28,864 bases of DNA from SFHK01 sp045538305 (GTDB taxonomy: Bacteria > Bacillota > Clostridia > Christensenellales > Aristaeellaceae). Position 1 is the stretch's first letter, and each line of letters starts with the position of its first letter. This document shows, piece after piece, positions 1 through 8,331 of the stretch. The translations under genes were made by a program, and so were the position numbers. Below the pieces are notes generated by a model. It was not told the origin of the DNA, searched no databases, and was given only the letters and a program-made list of their open reading frames with translations. The DNA is taken from the NCBI GenBank assembly GCA_045538305.1, contig JAZSRC010000021.1:1-28864 (forward strand). Direction: 5' to 3'.

Positions 1-45
1 TGTCCGTACTTATCCCTGCGCTGTTTCCCAAATGCGCGACCAGTT

Positions 46-79
46 TGCCCGGCCGAATGCTTGCGCCCGGGCAGTTTTA
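46..79 (+). terminator. Rho-independent terminator of an upstream gene
   Basis: A 7-bp perfect inverted repeat, TGCCCGG (46-52) and CCGGGCA (67-73), encloses a 14-nt loop and is followed by GTTTTA. It probably ends a plus-strand gene lying before the window. The first 122 bases hold no convincing coding sequence. Confidence 0.55.
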
Positions 80-122
80 TGGAACATAAAATGATTTTTA
101 ACGCAAATTGCATGTTCGTTGA

Positions 123-151
123 TTGACATACATTTTTCAGGGGAATAAAAT
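123..151 (+). promoter_or_regulatory. Sigma-A promoter of the prfC operon
   Basis: A consensus -35 TTGACA (123-128) is separated by exactly 17 bp from a -10 TAAAAT (146-151). Transcription would start near 158 and leave a leader of about 130 nt before prfC. The leader holds a small possible hairpin, CATGCAT (216-222) with ATGCATG (233-239), but no riboswitch that I recognise. Confidence 0.75.
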
Positions 152-288
152 AGAAAATGAGTTTTTATGTCTGTTAAGGACAATTGGAACGGTACGCAAA
201 ACGGAAGGAAAACGGCATGCATCCGATTTGATATGCATGAGTGCCCGTCCGAATACAAAACCCAAAAAATTTTGAGGAGGCCACTCAA

Positions 289-1911
289 TTGCAGCATCCA
301 GAGTTACACGCAGAAACTATGCGCAGGCGCACCTTTGCGATTATTTCTCACCCCGACGCCGGTAAGACGACGCTTACCGAAAAGCTGCTTCTGTACGGCG
401 GAGCCATCCGCCAGGCGGGATCCGTAAAGGCCCGAAAGGCGGCACGCCACGCGACCAGCGACTGGATGGAAATCGAAAAACAGCGCGGTATTTCTGTAAC
501 CTCTTCCGCCATGCAGTTCGACTTTGACGGCTATCGCATCAACATCCTTGATACGCCCGGTCACCAGGACTTTTCGGAGGATACGTACCGCACGCTCGTA
601 GCGGCGGACAGCGCCGTCATGTTGATTGACTGCGCAAAGGGCGTTGAGGAGCAGACGATCAAGCTGTTTAAGGTCTGCCGTATGCGCTCCATACCGATTT
701 TTACCTTTGTCAACAAGCTTGACCGCGCGGGCAAGGATCCGTTTGAACTGATGGAAGAGCTTGAGCAGGTGCTTGGAATCCGTTCCTGCCCTGTTAACTG
801 GCCGATTGGTCAGCATGGCGACGATTTCAAGGGCGTATATCACAGGGATACCCGCGTTGTTGAAATGTATACCGGTGGCAACCACGGTCAGACGCAGGTA
901 GAGGTTGAAACCGTATCGATTAACGATCCTGCGCTTCCCGGAAAAATCGGGCAGACATATTACGATAAGCTGATGGAAGACATCGAGCTGCTTGACGTGG
1001 CAGGAGATCCGTTTGATCTGGAGATGATTCTTTCCGGCAAGCTTACGCCCATGTTTTTCGGCTCCGCCGCTAACAACTTTGGCGTAGAACCGTTTTTGAA
1101 GCGCTTTTTGTCCTACACCAAGTCGCCCACCGCGCGTGTTTCCGATCAGGGCGAGATTGCGCCGGACAACGATAAGTTTACCGGCTTTGTGTTCAAAATT
1201 CAGGCCAATATGAACCCGGCGCACAGGGACAGGCTTGCCTTCATGCGCGTATGCTCCGGCGTTTTTGAAAAGGGAATGACGGTATGGCATTCGTCCTCCG
1301 GAGAAAAAATCAAGCTGGCTCAGCCCCAGCAGTTTATGGCGCAGGAGCATGAAAGCGTTGAAACCGCTTATCCTGGCGACATCATCGGTCTGTTTGATCC
1401 CGGCATTTTCCGCCTTGGCGATACAATCTGCACCGGCGCGCCCGTTCGCTTTTCGGGCATTCCGCTGTTTGCACCGGAATTCTTTTCGCGCGTAAGCCCG
1501 CTGGATTCCATGAAACGCAAGCAGTTCTTAAAGGGCATCACGCAGCTTTCGCAGGAGGGCGCGATTCAAACCTTCAAGCGTCCGAACATCGGCCGAGAGG
1601 AAATGATCGCCGGCGTCGTAGGCGTTCTGCAGATGGACGTACTGGAGTATCGCCTGAAGACGGAGTACGGCGTTGACATCGTGCGCGAAACCCTGCCGTA
1701 CCGCTTTGTGCGCTGGATTGCTTCCACGCCCAAACCCATTGACCGCCTGCGGCTGACGTCCACCACCGTTCCCGCCATCGACCGGGTAGGCCGCGACGTA
1801 CTGTTTTTTGAAAACGAATGGTCGATTCGCCTTGCCATGGAAAACAACGAAGGCCTTGTGCTTAACGAAACTGCGGACCGTGCCGAAGCCGACCAAATGG
1901 AGCTTAAATGA
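289..1911 (+). CDS. prfC: Peptide chain release factor 3 (RF3)
   Basis: RF3 is the cytoplasmic translational GTPase that recycles RF1/RF2 from the ribosome after peptide release. The G1 motif SHPDAGKTT is at residues 20-28, G3 reads DTPGHQDF and G4 NKLD. The N-terminal G domain is followed by the RF3-specific part ending in the conserved ENEW region. The product is 540 aa, close to the usual 525-540. I chose TTG at 289 because GAGGAGG (274-280) lies 8 nt upstream; the in-frame GTG at 241 has no such site and adds 16 unlikely residues. It is the first gene of a probable operon with typA, 27 nt downstream. The family call is certain; only the start is open. Confidence 0.96.
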   Translation: MQHPELHAETMRRRTFAIISHPDAGKTTLTEKLLLYGGAIRQAGSVKARKAARHATSDWMEIEKQRGISVTSSAMQFDFDGYRINILDTPGHQDFSEDTYRTLVAADSAVMLIDCAKGVEEQTIKLFKVCRMRSIPIFTFVNKLDRAGKDPFELMEELEQVLGIRSCPVNWPIGQHGDDFKGVYHRDTRVVEMYTGGNHGQTQVEVETVSINDPALPGKIGQTYYDKLMEDIELLDVAGDPFDLEMILSGKLTPMFFGSAANNFGVEPFLKRFLSYTKSPTARVSDQGEIAPDNDKFTGFVFKIQANMNPAHRDRLAFMRVCSGVFEKGMTVWHSSSGEKIKLAQPQQFMAQEHESVETAYPGDIIGLFDPGIFRLGDTICTGAPVRFSGIPLFAPEFFSRVSPLDSMKRKQFLKGITQLSQEGAIQTFKRPNIGREEMIAGVVGVLQMDVLEYRLKTEYGVDIVRETLPYRFVRWIASTPKPIDRLRLTSTTVPAIDRVGRDVLFFENEWSIRLAMENNEGLVLNETADRAEADQMELK

Positions 1912-1938
1912 AATTTGATGTAAGAGAGGTCTTTCTGC

Positions 1939-3768
1939 TTGAATATTACGCGCAGTGACATCAGAAATATTGCCATTATTGCCCACGTCGATCACGGTAA
2001 GACGACGCTTGTAGACGAGATGCTGAAGCAGGGCGGCGTTTTCCGCGAAAACCAGCAGGTGAATGATCGCGTGATGGATTCTAACGCCTTGGAGCGCGAG
2101 CGCGGCATTACCATTCTCTCGAAGAATACAGCCGTTCACTATAATGGCATAAAGATCAATATTGTCGACACGCCCGGTCACGCTGATTTCGGCGGAGAGG
2201 TAGAGCGCGTTTTGAAAATGGTCGGTGGTGTGCTTCTTCTGGTAGACTCCTTTGAAGGGCCCATGCCGCAAACGAGATTTGTTCTGAAAAAGGCGCTGGA
2301 GCTGGATCTTCCGGTAATTATCGTTATCAATAAGATGGACAGACCCGATCAGCGCTGCACCGAGGTTGTGGATGAGACGCTGGAACTGCTTCTGGAGCTC
2401 GATGCAACCGATGAACAGCTGGATTCGCCTATTGTATTCTGCTCCGGCAGATCCGGTATTGCTACCCTCGATCTCAATGTTCCGGCTGTTGATCTGCGTC
2501 CGCTGTTTGATACCATTATCAAACATATTCCCGCGCCCGTAGGCGATCCGGACCAGTCGCTGCAGCTTTTGATTTCCACCATTGACTATAATGATTACGT
2601 GGGCAGAATCGGCGTTGGCCGTATCGAGCGCGGTAAAATCAAAGCCGGACAGATGGCGGTTCGCTGCATTTACGGTCAAAGCTTCGTGTCCGCGCCGGCA
2701 CGCCTTGGCGGCCTGTTTTCTTATGACGGTCTGAAGCGCATAGCCTGTGAGGAGGCAACGGTGGGCGATATCGTCGCCGTTACCGGCTTTGGCGACCTTT
2801 CCATCGGCGACACCATCTGCGAAGTGGCAATGGCGGATCCGCTGCCGTTTGTCAAGATCTCGGAGCCCACCGTTTCCATGGAATTCTGCGTAAACGATTC
2901 TCCGTTTGCAGGCACCGAAGGCACGTATGTAACTTCGCGCCACCTGAGAAGCCGACTGTTTAAGGAAATGCAGACGGATGTGTCCCTTCGTGTAGAGGAT
3001 ACCGCAACGACGGACGCCTTCCGCGTATACGGAAGAGGCGAGCTGCATTTATCCATTCTGATTGAAAACATGAGAAGACAGGGCTATGAATTCCAGGTAA
3101 CCAAGCCCACCGTTCTTTATAAAACCATTGACGGCGTTTTGTGCGAACCTATGGAGCGCATGGTATGCGATGTGCCCAGTGAATATTCCGGCGCGGTGAT
3201 TGACAAGATCGGCCGCCGAAGGGGCATTCTCCTCAGCATGGACGGCATTGACCGCGTGCGATTGGAGTTCAGTGTTCCCTCTCGCGGATTGTTCGGATAC
3301 AGAAGCGAGTTTTTGACCGATACCCGCGGCGAAGGCGTTATGAGCGCCGTATTCAACGGCTATGAGCCGTGCAAGGGCGATATTCCGACCCGTCCCAGCG
3401 GATCACTCGTCGCGTGGGAAACCGGCGAAACCACCAGCTATGCAATGTTCTATATTCAGGACAGAGGCGAGCTGTTCATTGAGCCGGGCACCAAGGTGTA
3501 TAACGGCATGATCGTTGGCCGGAATTCCAGACCGGGCGATATCGACGTAAATGTTTGCAAGAAAAAGCATCTGACATCCATTCGAAACAGCGCAGCTGCG
3601 GAAGAAGCGCTGAAAGTTACGGGCGTCAGAATTCTGACGCTTGAAGAAGCGCTCGACTATATTGACGACGACGAGTTGGTTGAGATTACGCCCAAGTCGA
3701 TCCGTATGAGAAAGCGAGTTCTGGGAACCGAAGCGCGCAAAAAGCTGGAAGCGCGCAAAAAGAGCTGA
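1939..3768 (+). CDS. typA: Ribosome-associated GTPase TypA/BipA
   Basis: BipA/TypA is an EF-G-like translational GTPase that binds the 70S ribosome and supports 50S assembly and stress or cold adaptation. The sequence shows G1 AHVDHGKTTL at residues 15-24, the switch II motif DTPGHADFGGEVERV, G4 NKMD, the EF-G domain V-like segment around GRGELHLSILIENMRRQGY, and the family's C-terminal domain with SIRMRKRVL near the end. Length, 609 aa, is typical. The start is TTG at 1939, preceded by AGAGAGGT (1923-1930). Thus two adjacent translational GTPases both begin with TTG. recF follows after 18 nt, so co-transcription is likely. Confidence 0.97.
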   Translation: MNITRSDIRNIAIIAHVDHGKTTLVDEMLKQGGVFRENQQVNDRVMDSNALERERGITILSKNTAVHYNGIKINIVDTPGHADFGGEVERVLKMVGGVLLLVDSFEGPMPQTRFVLKKALELDLPVIIVINKMDRPDQRCTEVVDETLELLLELDATDEQLDSPIVFCSGRSGIATLDLNVPAVDLRPLFDTIIKHIPAPVGDPDQSLQLLISTIDYNDYVGRIGVGRIERGKIKAGQMAVRCIYGQSFVSAPARLGGLFSYDGLKRIACEEATVGDIVAVTGFGDLSIGDTICEVAMADPLPFVKISEPTVSMEFCVNDSPFAGTEGTYVTSRHLRSRLFKEMQTDVSLRVEDTATTDAFRVYGRGELHLSILIENMRRQGYEFQVTKPTVLYKTIDGVLCEPMERMVCDVPSEYSGAVIDKIGRRRGILLSMDGIDRVRLEFSVPSRGLFGYRSEFLTDTRGEGVMSAVFNGYEPCKGDIPTRPSGSLVAWETGETTSYAMFYIQDRGELFIEPGTKVYNGMIVGRNSRPGDIDVNVCKKKHLTSIRNSAAAEEALKVTGVRILTLEEALDYIDDDELVEITPKSIRMRKRVLGTEARKKLEARKKS

Positions 3769-3786
3769 CACAGGGGGATAAGCGGT

Positions 3787-4887
3787 ATGCGAATTCGGTC
3801 GATCCGGCTGGCGGGCTTTCGCAATTATGCCGAGGCCGAAATCCATCCCTGCGAGGGTATTACCGTTTTTACGGGAAACAACGCGCAGGGGAAAACCAAC
3901 ATTCTGGAAGCGGTATACCTTTGCTGCACGGGGCGTTCCCACAGAACTACGCACGATAAAGAGCTGATCAAGAACGATCGGGATTATGCCCACGTATTTG
4001 TGGACGCCGAAAGAAGCGACGGTCTGCACGATGTGGAAATACTGCTTTCGCGCCTTGGCAGACGCAGAATCAAGGTGGCAGGGAATACCATAACCAAGTC
4101 CGGCGAGCTGCTTGGGCACATTACGGGCGTTTTGTTTTCGCCTGAGGATCTCCGCATGGTAAAGGACGGCCCGGCGGAGCGGCGTAGGTTTGTGGATATG
4201 GAGCTTTCGCAGCTGCGCCCTTCGTATTACTATGCGCTTCAGCGATATAACCGGGCGCTTAAGCAAAGGGGCGCGCTTATGAAGGAACAAGCGCTGGCAC
4301 CGTCTCTTGCCGATACCATGGATATGTGGGATCACGAACTGGCGCAGTCCGGACAGACGATCATGACTCTGCGGCGCGATTTTATCGAAAAGCTCAGCCG
4401 TCAGGCTGGACATATGCATGAATATGTGGCTGCCGGGGCGGAAAAAATGGAAGTGGAATATGTGCCGTCCATTCGCTGTGAGGAAAGAGGACAGGCGCTG
4501 GCGGAAAGAATTGAAGAAGAATTGCATCGCTCCCGCGCTACTGACATCCGAAGGCAATCGACGGGTATCGGACCGCACAGAGACGACGTTCGAATTCTTC
4601 TTAACGGTATGGACGCGCGCGCGTACGGTTCACAGGGACAGGTGCGAACCTGCGCGCTTTCCATGAAGCTCTCGGAATTGGAAATCATGCGGCAGGAAAG
4701 CGGTGAAACGCCGGTTCTGATGCTGGATGACGTGATGAGCGAGCTGGATCCCGGCAGAAGGCGTTTGCTTCTGAGCATGCTGAATGACGTACAGACGCTC
4801 GTAACCTGTACGGACATAGAAGATCTTGGCGGAGCAGAAGTTGGAAAAATATACAGGGTTCATCAGGCTGTGCTTGAGGAGGCATAA
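3787..4887 (+). CDS. recF: DNA replication and repair protein RecF
   Basis: RecF is an SMC-like ATPase that binds gapped DNA and, with RecO and RecR, loads RecA at stalled forks. Walker A GNNAQGKT is at residues 30-37, the signature segment reads GSQGQVRT, and Walker B appears as PVLMLDDVMSELD, the typical RecF form. The 366-aa length is normal. The ATG start has AGGGGGAT upstream (3772-3779). It follows prfC-typA instead of the common dnaA-dnaN-recF-gyrB arrangement. The ribosome binding site of the next gene lies within its last codons, which suggests coupled translation. Confidence 0.96.
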   Translation: MRIRSIRLAGFRNYAEAEIHPCEGITVFTGNNAQGKTNILEAVYLCCTGRSHRTTHDKELIKNDRDYAHVFVDAERSDGLHDVEILLSRLGRRRIKVAGNTITKSGELLGHITGVLFSPEDLRMVKDGPAERRRFVDMELSQLRPSYYYALQRYNRALKQRGALMKEQALAPSLADTMDMWDHELAQSGQTIMTLRRDFIEKLSRQAGHMHEYVAAGAEKMEVEYVPSIRCEERGQALAERIEEELHRSRATDIRRQSTGIGPHRDDVRILLNGMDARAYGSQGQVRTCALSMKLSELEIMRQESGETPVLMLDDVMSELDPGRRRLLLSMLNDVQTLVTCTDIEDLGGAEVGKIYRVHQAVLEEA

Positions 4888-4891
4888 GAAA

Positions 4892-5413
4892 ATGAAGAAG
4901 TTTATTGCTTTGATTATTGCTGCTTTCATGATGGTTTCATCCTTTGCGGTTTGCGAACCCATTGATCCGGTTTCTCCCTATGACAGAATCACAATGGATA
5001 TGACGGATGCGGATGTTGTCGCTCTTTTGGGCGAGGGCCAGGAAGCGGATGCATACCTGCTGTTTGCTGAAAGCGTACTGTGTGCGTTTTATGAAAGCGG
5101 AAGGCTCCACGCCAAGGCAATCGCGTTTGGCGACATTCGCGATATCGCGCCCTTTGCCAATATTCCTATGGATAAGTTAAAAAAGCTTAAACAGGGCGCG
5201 CTCCTGGAAGATGTGATTGCAATGATCGGATCGGAAGGGCTTGAAATTATGGCTCTGAATATTGCTGACGAGGAAAATGCCGGGCAGAGGCGCGTGCTTG
5301 CCTGGCAGGATGCGGATGGCGAGGCCGTTCAAATGCTTTTTGAACTGGACGATGGCGGCTGGAAGCTGTTTGCGGCGGTTGAGATACCGGCGGCGACGGC
5401 AGCCGGAATGTAA
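4892..5413 (+). CDS. Small secreted protein with two BLIP/SmpA-like repeats (unknown function)
   Basis: I do not recognise a named family. The 173-aa product begins with a clear signal peptide (MKKF, a hydrophobic stretch to about residue 20). The mature part seems to hold two copies of one fold. Repeat 1 (about 33-80) reads ITMDMTDADVVALLGEGQ and then CAFYESGRL. Repeat 2 (about 95-163) reads LKQGALLEDVIAMIGSEG and then VQMLFELDDGGWKLF. This helix-G-then-strands pattern resembles the SmpA/BamE and beta-lactamase-inhibitor (BLIP) fold, which usually binds other proteins. The Cys at residue 21 is not in a lipobox. I chose ATG 4892 because GAGGAGG (4876-4882), inside the end of recF, lies 9 nt upstream. 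The fold assignment is inference. Confidence 0.75.
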   Translation: MKKFIALIIAAFMMVSSFAVCEPIDPVSPYDRITMDMTDADVVALLGEGQEADAYLLFAESVLCAFYESGRLHAKAIAFGDIRDIAPFANIPMDKLKKLKQGALLEDVIAMIGSEGLEIMALNIADEENAGQRRVLAWQDADGEAVQMLFELDDGGWKLFAAVEIPAATAAGM

Positions 5414-5438
5414 AATCGTAAAGTAAATATCAAGGGAA

Positions 5439-5464
5439 TATCCGGCCAATTTTTGCGCCGGATA
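5439..5464 (+). terminator. Hairpin after the recF operon, possible terminator
   Basis: A perfect 8-bp inverted repeat, TATCCGGC (5439-5446) and GCCGGATA (5457-5464), lies just after the secreted-protein gene. The downstream bases (CTTGCATTAT) are not a real U tract, so termination may be weak, and the -35 of the next promoter begins two bases later. Confidence 0.4.
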
Positions 5465-5465
5465 C

Positions 5466-5494
5466 TTGCATTATATAGATAATTATGCTATCAT
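5466..5494 (+). promoter_or_regulatory. Promoter of the SH3/NlpC-P60 gene
   Basis: The -35 TTGCAT (5466-5471) and -10 TATCAT (5489-5494) are spaced by 17 bp, with an extended -10 TG at 5486-5487. The predicted leader is about 75 nt and ends in the strong ribosome binding site GGAGGAGG (5560-5567). Confidence 0.65.
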
Positions 5495-5577
5495 GAAGAT
5501 GTGGAGATTTATCAATTCGAGAATGGAGTTCGAATTGTTTATACAGTTTTACCGTAATCGGAGGAGGCGAAAGAACG

Positions 5578-6996
5578 ATGAAATTGAACCTGAATCCCAT
5601 GAAGAAGCTGCTGGCCTGCCTTTTGATTCTTGCCATGCTTCCCGTTACAGCATTGGCGGCAAGTTACAAGGCAACGGTAAACGTAAGCAAAATGAAGGTG
5701 TATTCAACCAACAAGGTTGGAAACAACTATTATCTCGGCTATCTGAAGCGGGGCGTGGAGTTTACTGTTACATCAACCTCCGGCGATTGGGGCAAGATTT
5801 CCTATCAGGGCCGCACGGGGTATGCGAAGCTTTCCGATATGAAGGAAGTTCTTGTGAAAATGTCTTCCGCGAACTATAAAGCGGAAGTTACATCCAGCAA
5901 AATGAAGGTGTATTCTACTACGCGTGTGAGTGACGACAATTATCTGGGATATCTGAAAAAGGGCGTTCAGTTTACCGTAACCGCCACCGGCAGCGACTGG
6001 GCGAAGGTTTCCTATCAGGGCCGCACGGGCTATGCCAAGCTTTCTAATTTCAAAAAGGTTACGCAGGAGTCCATGACTACGACAAAGTATACCGCAGTCG
6101 TAACAACCGACAAGATGAAGGTGTATTCCACCACTTCGGCGACGACCGCAAACTATCTGGGTTATCTCAAAAAGGGCGTCACGTTTACGGTAACCGCTAC
6201 CTCCAGCAACTGGGCCCGCATTTCTCATGACGGAAAGACCGGATATGCCAAGCTTGCCGATTTCAAAAAATCAACCGGTGAAGTAACGCAGACGAAAACG
6301 CTGATGTATTCCAACCGCGAAACGAAAATTTATACCAGCGCAACTTCCAGCAGCCGTTCTGTCTGCACAATAACGGCGGATCTTCCGATGTATGTAATCG
6401 GAACCAGCGGAAGCTACTACAAGGTGCAAACCAAGGACGGTTCTTCTACAGGCTATATCCGTCAGTCCCATGTAAGCAAGGAAAAAGTAAACGCACTCGC
6501 AGTAGCGGATAAGTATAAGACCAAGTACTCTTCCGGAAAATCCACCACCACCATGCCGACCCGCGTAAAATCAACGCAGGATTATGTGGCGACCAATATG
6601 AGCAAGTCGAAGTATATTGAGTATATTATCTACGCGGCTCAATCCAGGCTTGGCTGCGATTACGCATCCTCCCCGAACAACAAGACCACCTTCAAGAATG
6701 CAACCTTTGTCAGGTATTGCTTTGGCTTGTTAGATTACAATCTCGACTCTACCGTCAAGAAGATCGGACATTCCGGCAATGCGGAATTCGTTACCCGCAA
6801 ACAGCTGAAGCGCGGCGATATTGTTTGCTTCGACTGCGAGGGCGGAGACGATCAGGTAATCGATCATGTCGGCATCTATCTGGGAAGCGACTACTTCATT
6901 CATGCGTCAGCGGCGGCCGATAATGTAATCGTCACCAATATGGGCTCGGGTTTCTATGATGACGCTTTCTGCTGGGGACGCAGAGTGATTCAGTAA
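5578..6996 (+). CDS. Secreted SH3-repeat protein with a degenerate NlpC/P60 domain
   Basis: The 472-aa product has a signal peptide (MKKLLACLLILAMLP followed by VTALAAS). Three very similar bacterial SH3-type repeats of about 60 aa follow, each with KMKVYST, YLGYLK and TGYAKL; a fourth, divergent one lies near 240-300. Such repeats bind cell-wall peptides or glycans. The C-terminus (about 345-472) has the NlpC/P60 layout, normally a peptidoglycan endopeptidase. The catalytic His is present (DHVGIYLG, His430), as is the third polar position (FIHAS, His442). An ungapped alignment puts FKNAT (372-376) where the family has FDCSG, so the nucleophilic Cys is Asn374. It may be a non-enzymatic wall binder. 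It is probably transcribed alone from 5466-5494. Confidence 0.88.
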   Translation: MKLNLNPMKKLLACLLILAMLPVTALAASYKATVNVSKMKVYSTNKVGNNYYLGYLKRGVEFTVTSTSGDWGKISYQGRTGYAKLSDMKEVLVKMSSANYKAEVTSSKMKVYSTTRVSDDNYLGYLKKGVQFTVTATGSDWAKVSYQGRTGYAKLSNFKKVTQESMTTTKYTAVVTTDKMKVYSTTSATTANYLGYLKKGVTFTVTATSSNWARISHDGKTGYAKLADFKKSTGEVTQTKTLMYSNRETKIYTSATSSSRSVCTITADLPMYVIGTSGSYYKVQTKDGSSTGYIRQSHVSKEKVNALAVADKYKTKYSSGKSTTTMPTRVKSTQDYVATNMSKSKYIEYIIYAAQSRLGCDYASSPNNKTTFKNATFVRYCFGLLDYNLDSTVKKIGHSGNAEFVTRKQLKRGDIVCFDCEGGDDQVIDHVGIYLGSDYFIHASAAADNVIVTNMGSGFYDDAFCWGRRVIQ

Positions 6997-7052
6997 CCGG
7001 ATCTCAAAACAAGGAAGCAAAAAACAGTAGTCACCGGAAAAAACATTATAAA

Positions 7053-7098
7053 AGGCGCTGCCTCGTTGGCTTGTTTCAGCCATACGCAGGCAGCGCCT
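7053..7098. terminator. Bidirectional terminator between convergent genes
   Basis: A perfect 11-bp inverted repeat, AGGCGCTGCCT (7053-7063) and AGGCAGCGCCT (7088-7098), has a 24-nt loop. The plus side runs into GTATTATATA. On the minus strand the arm is followed by TTTATAATGTTTTTT. It sits between the SH3/NlpC gene and azlD and probably serves mainly the minus-strand operon. Confidence 0.65.
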
Positions 7099-7117
7099 GT
7101 ATTATATATTCAAAGGG

Positions 7118-7435
7118 TTATATCAATCGCATGATGAGATCTGCGATATATGCCGCTGCGCATGCGGCTACGGCGACGGTAATCAGCGATCGTTTGAAGA
7201 GGGCAAGGGCCGCGGCAATAATAAAACCGGCAATGGAAGATATAACGGATGCGGTGGAAGAAAAAATGGCCGGAATCGTCATTGCGGATAAAACCGCGTA
7301 AGGCATGTAATACAGCATGCTGCGGATGAAGCGGGACTTAATGCGCTTTCTGAAAAGAACAAAGGGGACGCTTCTGATAAAATAGGTGACAAGCGCCATT
7401 ACGAGTATGTATACCCATATCGGTATGGTATTCAT
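7118..7435 (-). CDS. azlD: Branched-chain amino acid exporter small subunit AzlD
   Basis: AzlD is the small membrane partner of AzlC; the pair exports branched-chain amino acids and toxic analogues, as BrnF/BrnE does in Corynebacterium. The product has 105 aa with about four hydrophobic segments and the family pattern VTYFIRSVPFVLFRK near the N-terminus. YMPYAVLSAMTIPAIF follows. Its ATG overlaps the azlC stop by 4 bp (ATGA at 7435-7432), so the two are translationally coupled. Confidence 0.92.
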   Translation of the reverse strand: MNTIPIWVYILVMALVTYFIRSVPFVLFRKRIKSRFIRSMLYYMPYAVLSAMTIPAIFSSTASVISSIAGFIIAAALALFKRSLITVAVAACAAAYIADLIMRLI

Positions 7436-8169
7436 TCGCTTCGGCCTCCTTCCTCTTCATCCTGAACAGGAAACAGCCATGCGGCAAAAAGCGACGCAAG
7501 AACTGCGCATATGACAATGGAGAAGCCGGAAGAAATAAACGACAGAAAGGGCAGAAATGCAATCAGTATACTGAGTACTGCCGATACGATAACAGCAAAG
7601 GCAATGGATGGATGTTCGGTTGACGGCGGCAGTATGATGGCGAGGAACATCGCATACAGCGCGATGCCCATGGCGTTTTGCACGGTCTGAGGCAGTATAT
7701 GTCCTGCAATTGCGCCTGCATAGGTACCCGCAGTCCAGCCGATGATCGGCAGCAGCATGAGGCCGTAAAAATATCTGGGGCCGATAATGCTTCGTTTGGA
7801 AGCGGCTACGGCGTAGATTTCATCGGTCATGGCAAAGGAGCAAATAAGCCGCTGGAGCGTTTGAAACCGGAAATCAAGCTTCTGCGTGAGCGATATGGAC
7901 ATCAGTGCATAACGGATATTGATGATGAACTCTGCAATGATCAGTTCAATCAGCGGACCGTTTTCCAGAATAATCTTCAGGCCTGCCAATTGACCCGCGC
8001 TGGTTACGTTTGTAAGTGACAAAACGGCGGAGGTCAGGGAAGAAAGCTTGCCGGCTGCAGCTTGTATGCCGAAACCAAACGAAACGGAGAAGTATCCGAG
8101 CGCGATGGCGACGCCGTCTTTTAAGCCTTCTCGGAAGGAATAGGAAGATATAGCGGTATTCAAATACAT
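7432..8169 (-). CDS. azlC: Branched-chain amino acid exporter large subunit AzlC
   Basis: AzlC is the large inner-membrane subunit of the AzlCD exporter. The 245-aa product is hydrophobic and carries the family N-terminal pattern GLKDGVAIALGYFSVSFGFG. ELIIAEFIINIRYALMS, FAMTDEIYA and YFYGLMLLPIIGWTAGT follow in the usual order. The ATG at 8169 has GGAAAGG upstream. A TATAAT box on the minus strand (8203-8198) is the likely -10, with no good -35. The operon is divergent from an M20 amidohydrolase that could release amino acids; a joint role is possible but only inferred. Confidence 0.94.
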   Translation of the reverse strand: MYLNTAISSYSFREGLKDGVAIALGYFSVSFGFGIQAAAGKLSSLTSAVLSLTNVTSAGQLAGLKIILENGPLIELIIAEFIINIRYALMSISLTQKLDFRFQTLQRLICSFAMTDEIYAVAASKRSIIGPRYFYGLMLLPIIGWTAGTYAGAIAGHILPQTVQNAMGIALYAMFLAIILPPSTEHPSIAFAVIVSAVLSILIAFLPFLSFISSGFSIVICAVLASLFAAWLFPVQDEEEGGRSE

Positions 8170-8261
8170 CCGTGCCTTTCCATTGGATTATTTATGCATT
8201 ATAGTACCAAAATGAAATTTCCGCCATGCCGACATTGTAAATCTTATTGTGCAAATTTGTG

Positions 8262-8290
8262 TTTTCACACGGATATATATGTGCTATAAT
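8262..8290 (+). promoter_or_regulatory. Promoter of the M20 amidohydrolase gene
   Basis: A consensus -10 TATAAT (8285-8290) lies 17 bp after TTTTCA (8262-8267). Transcription would start near 8297, after the upstream in-frame GTG at 8293, which argues that translation starts at TTG 8332. The arms TGTG and CACA around the -35 (8258-8269) form a small dyad that could be an operator. Confidence 0.6.
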
Positions 8291-8331
8291 AAGTGAGCCG
8301 GTTATATTGGGATGAAAGAGAGGGATATGCT

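Noticed and set aside
158..288. A possible riboswitch in the prfC leader
   Set aside because: Only a weak 7-bp hairpin is seen; no known aptamer pattern is recognised.
167..427. A possible leader peptide or small gene before prfC
   Set aside because: It has no ribosome binding site, overlaps prfC in another frame and shows no attenuator-like codon run.
304..1350. A 348-codon minus-strand frame within prfC
   Set aside because: Antisense shadow with no domain or start signal.
1528..3048. A 506-codon open frame on the minus strand across prfC and typA
   Set aside because: It lies opposite two certain genes, has no ribosome binding site or recognisable domain, and its composition (Leu, His, Arg, Asn rich) is typical of an antisense shadow.
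3403..4578. A 391-codon minus-strand frame across the end of typA and recF
   Set aside because: Antisense shadow of two conserved genes.
8293..8331. GTG at 8293 as the start of the M20 amidohydrolase
   Set aside because: It has no ribosome binding site and would lie before the predicted transcription start; TTG 8332 has a well-spaced site.
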